DNA from: Bolinopsis microptera
Taxonomy: Eukaryota; Ctenophora; Tentaculata; Lobata; Bolinopsidae
DNA: 62,000 bases
NCBI RefSeq assembly: GCF_026151205.1
Contig: NC_087075.1
Coordinates: forward strand, 1,171,911 to 1,233,910
Reading direction: 5' to 3'
A program made the position numbers and the translations under genes. Below are positions 57,836 to 62,000 of the stretch, piece by piece. Position 1 is the first letter of the stretch; the number at the start of each line of letters is the position of its first letter. The notes under the pieces were generated by a model. It worked only from the letters and a program-made list of their open reading frames with translations. It was not told the origin of the DNA and searched no databases.

Positions 57836-58047
57836 TCGCCTACAACAAAGGACTCAGCTAGAGTTTACATTTAAACACTGTACAGTCTGCATCTGTTCGT
57901 TTATTTGTATAAAAGTTCAAAGCATTTTAAAGATAAGCTAAGTTTACTGCTGCATTACTGCAAGTTTTAATTGTTCCCCCTCATAATGTTGGCGTGAGCG
58001 TATAATACTGCAATACTCGTATTGCAGGATGTTATATTCTACTCTGG

Positions 58048-58600
58048 CTAGTGAGTTGGTTGTTAGGGAGTCTGTTGTTATGGAGTTAGTTGTTAGGGAG
58101 CTAGTTGTTAGAGATTTAGTTGTTAGGGAGTCAGTTGTTAGGGAGTTAGTTGTTAGGGAGTCAGTTGTTAGGGAGTCAGTTGTTAGGGAGTCAGTTGTTA
58201 CTTGTTAGGGAGTCAGTTGTTAGGGAGTCAGTTGTTAGGGAGTCAGTTGTTAGGGAGCTAGTTGTTAGGGAGTCAGTTGTTAGGGAGTCAGTTGTTAGGG
58301 AGCTAGTTGTTAGGGAGTCAGTTGTTACTTGTTAGGGAGTCAGTTGTTAGGGAGTCAGTTGTTAGGGAGTCAGTTGTTAGGGAGCTAGTTGTTAGGGAGT
58401 CAGTTGTTAGGGAGTTAGTCGTTAGGGAGTCAGTTGTTAGGGAGTTAGTTGTTAGGGAGTCAGTTGTTAGGGAGTCAGTTGTTAGGGAGCTAGTTGTTAG
58501 GGAGTTAGTTGTTAGGGAGTCAGTTGTTAGGGAGTTAGTTGTTAGGGAGTCAGTTGTTAGCGAGTCAGTTGTTAGCGTGGTAGTTGTTAGGGAGTTATTT
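58048..58600. repeat. 15-bp minisatellite (GTTGTTAGGGAGTCA)
   Basis: About 36 units with GAGCTA, GAGTTA and TACTTGTTAGGG variants. The TTACTTGTTAGGGAGTCA form occurs twice at about 130 bp spacing (58197 and 58325), again suggesting block duplication. Its frames are artefacts. Confidence 0.92.
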
Positions 58601-58749
58601 GGTTATCATGTTGACGCGAAAACATCTTTATCTGAAAGTAAATTTCATCTGATTTCGACTTTTAGCAGCTGTAAACTTGAATATCACGTGTGCTCTGATC
58701 TCTGTTGTTAAAGAGTAAATATAACACATTCCACAAATTATAGATTTGG

Positions 58750-58989
58750 AAGTCACGTGACACGTTTTAACATCATTTACATGAGTCACGTGATCAATTA
58801 CCGCACACCAGTGAATCTGTTTTAGACAGTTCCCATAGCAACAGAATGTAATTCTATTTCTGTTGATAATAATGAAGTGACATCAGACGATTCCGTGATC
58901 ACTGGTGCGCTAATTGATAACGTCACTTATAACACAGGCACCTACGCAGGTCACGTAGGTCACGTATCTGTGCAAGTGTCACGTGACTT
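58750..58989. repeat. 240-bp fold-back with CACGTG motifs
   Basis: The ends AAGTCACGTGACAC and GTGTCACGTGACTT are inverted copies. Inside, ATCAATTACCGCACACCAGT and a complement of close sequence form a second inverted pair. GTCACGTGAC, the palindrome preferred by MiT/TFE and USF bHLH factors, occurs at 58752-58761 and 58978-58987, with GTCACGTGAT at 58785. No target duplication is visible. A MITE-like element is likely. Confidence 0.6.
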
Positions 58990-59261
58990 ACAAACCATTC
59001 CCGCACTATCTACAATTTCATAGTTTAAAAGTTAATTCTTGGTGATTCTGTGGAGCCCAATTGTTATTATCGAGTCTGAGAACCTAAGTTGAGGACAAAA
59101 GCCTCGTATACCTCCTGTATCCGCTTATACACAACTTGCCATGATGGTCCCTTCATGACCGGGAATAAGTCGTGAAACATTTTCGTTAATTAAGCTTCAT
59201 GTTTACCTGCCTTCATTTGTTGATTGGTTAAAGTAAACCTTCATCATGGTAGTCATGATTT
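58990..59261. other. Spacer
   Basis: No gene recognised. The last part borders the 27-bp array. Confidence 0.35.
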
Positions 59262-59712
59262 TAGATGAGTAACTGTGTTGCACCCCAACTGTAGAGTAAC
59301 TGTGTTGCACCCCAACTGTAGAGTAACTGTGTTGCACCCCAACTGTAGAGTAACTGTGTAGAGTGTAACTGTGTTGCACCCCAACTGTAGAGTAACTGTG
59401 TTGCACCCCAACTGTAGAGTAACTGTGTTGCACCCCAACTGTAGAGTAACTGTGTTGCACCCCAACTGTAGAGTAACTGTGTTGCACCCCAACTGTAGAG
59501 TAACTGTGTTGCACCCCAACTGTAGAGTAACTGTGTAGAGTGTAACTGTGTTGCACCCCAACTGTAGAGTAACTGTGTAGAGTGTAACTGTGTTGCACCC
59601 CAACTGTAGAGTAACTGTGTAGAGTGTAACTGTGTTGCACCCCAACTGTAGAGTAACTGTGTAGAGTGTAACTGTGTTGCACCCCAACTGTAGAGTAACT
59701 GTGTAGAGTGTA
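59262..59712. repeat. 27-bp minisatellite (GAGTAACTGTGTTGCACCCC)
   Basis: About 13 full units, some lengthened by a GTAGAGTGTAACTGT insertion that alternates regularly at the right end, giving a 42-bp higher-order unit. All frames through it are artefacts. Confidence 0.93.
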
Positions 59713-60229
59713 ACTCATGAGATAAACCGTTTACTACTCCCGGTTATTACTCTCAGTTGATAATAGAGACTAGTAATAATAGAGACTAGTCTATCTTACA
59801 GACTATAATAGAGACTGGTCTATTTTACAGACTGTAGCAGCCTGAACAAGAGGCCGTTACACATGGCAGGCTTTACTATTTACTATCATGAGGTTCAGCT
59901 AGGGTAATTGCTACACAAGCTTAGTTACATGCTCCAACTCACGTTAGTAGTGTAATTGTATACAATCATCCTCTCAACTCTTACATCTCTAAATACTTAC
60001 ATTACTTATATTGGATACATTAAGTTGCATGATTCTACCAGCTTAAGCTAGACTGATTTGATGTGGTTCTCGAAATTTCGTTCATGCTTAATTTTAAGTA
60101 AGTTTCAACTTGTTATTTTTGTAGATTTCATTCAGTTGCAACGAGTTTGAAGGTAAATATCACCCCTCCCTCTCGATATTAAAACTAGTCGGTCTGTACA
60201 CGTGCTAGTTTGTACACGTGCTAGTATGA
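59713..60229. other. Spacer
   Basis: No gene recognised. A TAATAGAGACTAGT repeat is present at 59762-59815. Confidence 0.4.
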
Positions 60230-60440
60230 AGAGTATCAGAAGCACTAGTGCACTAGAGTAATAGCCAGCACTAGCTCACTAGTGCACTAGATTAATACTC
60301 AGCACTAGAGTAATACCCAGCACTAGAGTAATACTCAGCACTAGAGTAATACTCAGCACTAGAGTAATACTCAGCACTAGAGTAAAACTCAGCACTAGAG
60401 TAATACTCAGCACTAGAGTAATACTCAGCACTAGAGTAAC
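60230..60440. repeat. 18-bp minisatellite (CACTAGAGTAATACTCAG)
   Basis: About nine units with shortened or mixed units at the left end (CACTAGTGCACTAG palindromes). Confidence 0.88.
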
Positions 60441-61320
60441 TGCGAGCATGTACTACCCGACATCCCAGCAGGCAGTTAGGAAAGGGCAGGTGCTTTATCT
60501 AACTAATTATTTACGTCGGACAAATGATTTTGAATTTGTTTAACCAGAACCAGCTTAATTAAAGTGAGCGCTCCTTCAAATAGCTATCTTTATAATGTGA
60601 ATACAGTGCCCAATCAGTGTCTGGAGAAGATAAATAAGCCCAAAAGATGAGATGACACTCAGTTCACCTCTAATCCCTCAGTTCACCTCTAATCCCTCAG
60701 TTCACCGCTAATCCCTGAACCTGTTTGATCGGTTAATGTCTGGAGGAGGTGGGTTTGTGGGAAGCCTGGAAAGTTAGCACATTTGGAGCGCACTTAAATG
60801 TTGCTTTGCTTATCAGCCTGGCTAATCTGCCAGACATGACTAGAAGCTGGATAATTGCGTATAGTTATGTAATAGTAATATGTAATAGTAATATGTAATA
60901 TGTAATAGTAACACTCGGATCTCTTTCCCTTTCTCTGTTCGACAGCCTACGGAGTTAACAATTTAAACCTTTCTTGCCCATTTCTTTGTTTAACAGACTC
61001 ACTATTTTGTGCGCTTTATTTTTAGTGATTAGTACTTTTAGCAGCTATTGGGAATATTATTTCTCTATTACTACTTCACTAATTACTATACCTCTTTATT
61101 ACTACTTCGCTACTTTAAAACATTACCTAATTCTATATGTTATACTGCTATGTCTGGATAAGTAACAAAAGAACGGTAAAGTAATGAAATAAATAACGGA
61201 ATAAGTTAGGGGAATGGGGATCCACATCCCCGTTACTAGAGTAGCAGGGCGTAGTTGTAGGTAAACAGGGTTTGCAACAAATTGCATAAGACTCATGTGT
61301 TTTGAAGCACATTACCAGAA
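60441..61320. other. Spacer
   Basis: No gene recognised. Three CTCAGTTCACCTCTAATCC units at 60658-60714 and TAATATGTAATAG units at 60868-60910. A 63-codon hydrophobic plus frame (60974-61165) is AT-rich and unconvincing. Confidence 0.4.
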
Positions 61321-61321
61321 C

Positions 61322-62000
61322 GCCATTACCAGTTAACTACAATATTACCTATAACTATTGACATTACCAGTTAACTACAATATTACCTATAACTATTGAC
61401 ATTACCAGTTAACTACAATATTACCTATAACTATTGACATTACCAGTTAACTACAATATTACCTATAACTATTGACATTACCAGTTAACTACAATATTAC
61501 CTATAACTATTGACATTACCAGTTAACTACAATATTACCTATAACTATTGACATTACCAGTTAACTACAATATTACCTATAACTATTGACATTACCAGTT
61601 AACTACAATATTACCTATAACTATTGACATTACCAGTTAACTACAATATTACCTATAACTATTGACATTACCAGTTAACTACAATATTACCTATAACTAT
61701 TGACATTACCAGTTAACTACAATATTACCTATAACTATTGACATTACCAGTTAACTACAATATTACCTATAACTATTGACATTACCAGTTAACTACAATA
61801 TTACCTATAACTATTGACATTACCAGTTAACTACAATATTACCTATAACTATTGACATTACCAGTTAACTACAATATTACCTATAACTATTGACATTACC
61901 AGTTAACTACAATATTACCTATAACTATTGACATTACCAGTTAACTACAATATTACCTATAACTATTGACATTACCAGTTAACTACAATATTACCCATAA
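61322..62000. repeat. 38-bp minisatellite reaching the window end
   Basis: About 18 units containing CATTACCAGTTAACTACAAT then ATTACCTATAACTATTGA, virtually identical. The array runs off the end of the window, so its full size is unknown. Confidence 0.95.

Noticed and set aside
59203-59718. Long repetitive frames on the minus strand
   Set aside because: Artefacts of a 27/42-bp array, open in two frames at once.

Overview
This is nuclear DNA from an animal. The protein-coding exons are short and separated by GT/AG introns. The recognisable genes are metazoan: COMMD2, an LPCAT3-type MBOAT acyltransferase, a TTLL10-like tubulin ligase copy, CFAP74, a furin/PC-family proprotein convertase, a dynein-heavy-chain-like protein of DNHD1 type and a Ly6/uPAR-type surface protein. 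Several of these belong to motile cilia or to secretion, so a ciliated, probably aquatic invertebrate is the natural reading. I cannot place it more precisely. The DNA is AT-rich, full of private minisatellites and carries many non-autonomous transposons.

Layout. 0-4.4 kb: tandem repeats (a poly-G/AT satellite, a 1.2 kb TAG array) and two miniature inverted-repeat elements. 4.4-9.4 kb (minus strand): COMMD2 in five exons, then a single-exon MBOAT gene. 9.4-19.7 kb: no confident host gene; it holds a TA-flanked inverted-repeat element and a decayed LINE that carries a TTAA-flanked fold-back element. 19.7-21.6 kb (plus): an intronless TTLL10-like copy with frameshifts and a stop. 22-37.5 kb (plus): the N-terminal half of CFAP74. 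One of its introns holds an antisense two-exon proprotein convertase gene (25.2-27.3 kb) and a 5.4 kb fold-back element with a LINE inside it. 37.56-37.66 kb: 100 Ns. 37.7-49.0 kb (minus): exons of a dynein-like AAA1 region scattered between large arrays, among them a 6.7 kb array of a 29-bp unit whose middle is poorly resolved. 49.7-53.3 kb: a 3.5 kb array of a 20-bp unit. 54.2-54.9 kb (plus): the Ly6-like gene. 55-62 kb: mostly tandem arrays, one hAT-type element and a small fold-back with CACGTG motifs.

The most striking pattern is where the minisatellites sit. In COMMD2 one array repeats the exon 4 donor site and another repeats the exon 2 acceptor with the first coding bases. In the dynein-like gene a 29-bp array repeats an exon acceptor, and a TTAG array carries four extra copies of another acceptor. 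In the Ly6-like gene an array repeats the last codons and the stop. CFAP74 shows two early-stage versions, single duplications of a donor site. Other arrays abut splice sites without including them. Tandem duplication seeded at exon edges looks like a recurrent process in this genome.

Gene models were built by eye from splice consensus, reading phase and family resemblance. No database or alignment was run, so names rest on remembered family patterns. First and last exons of CFAP74 and the dynein-like gene are missing or uncertain.
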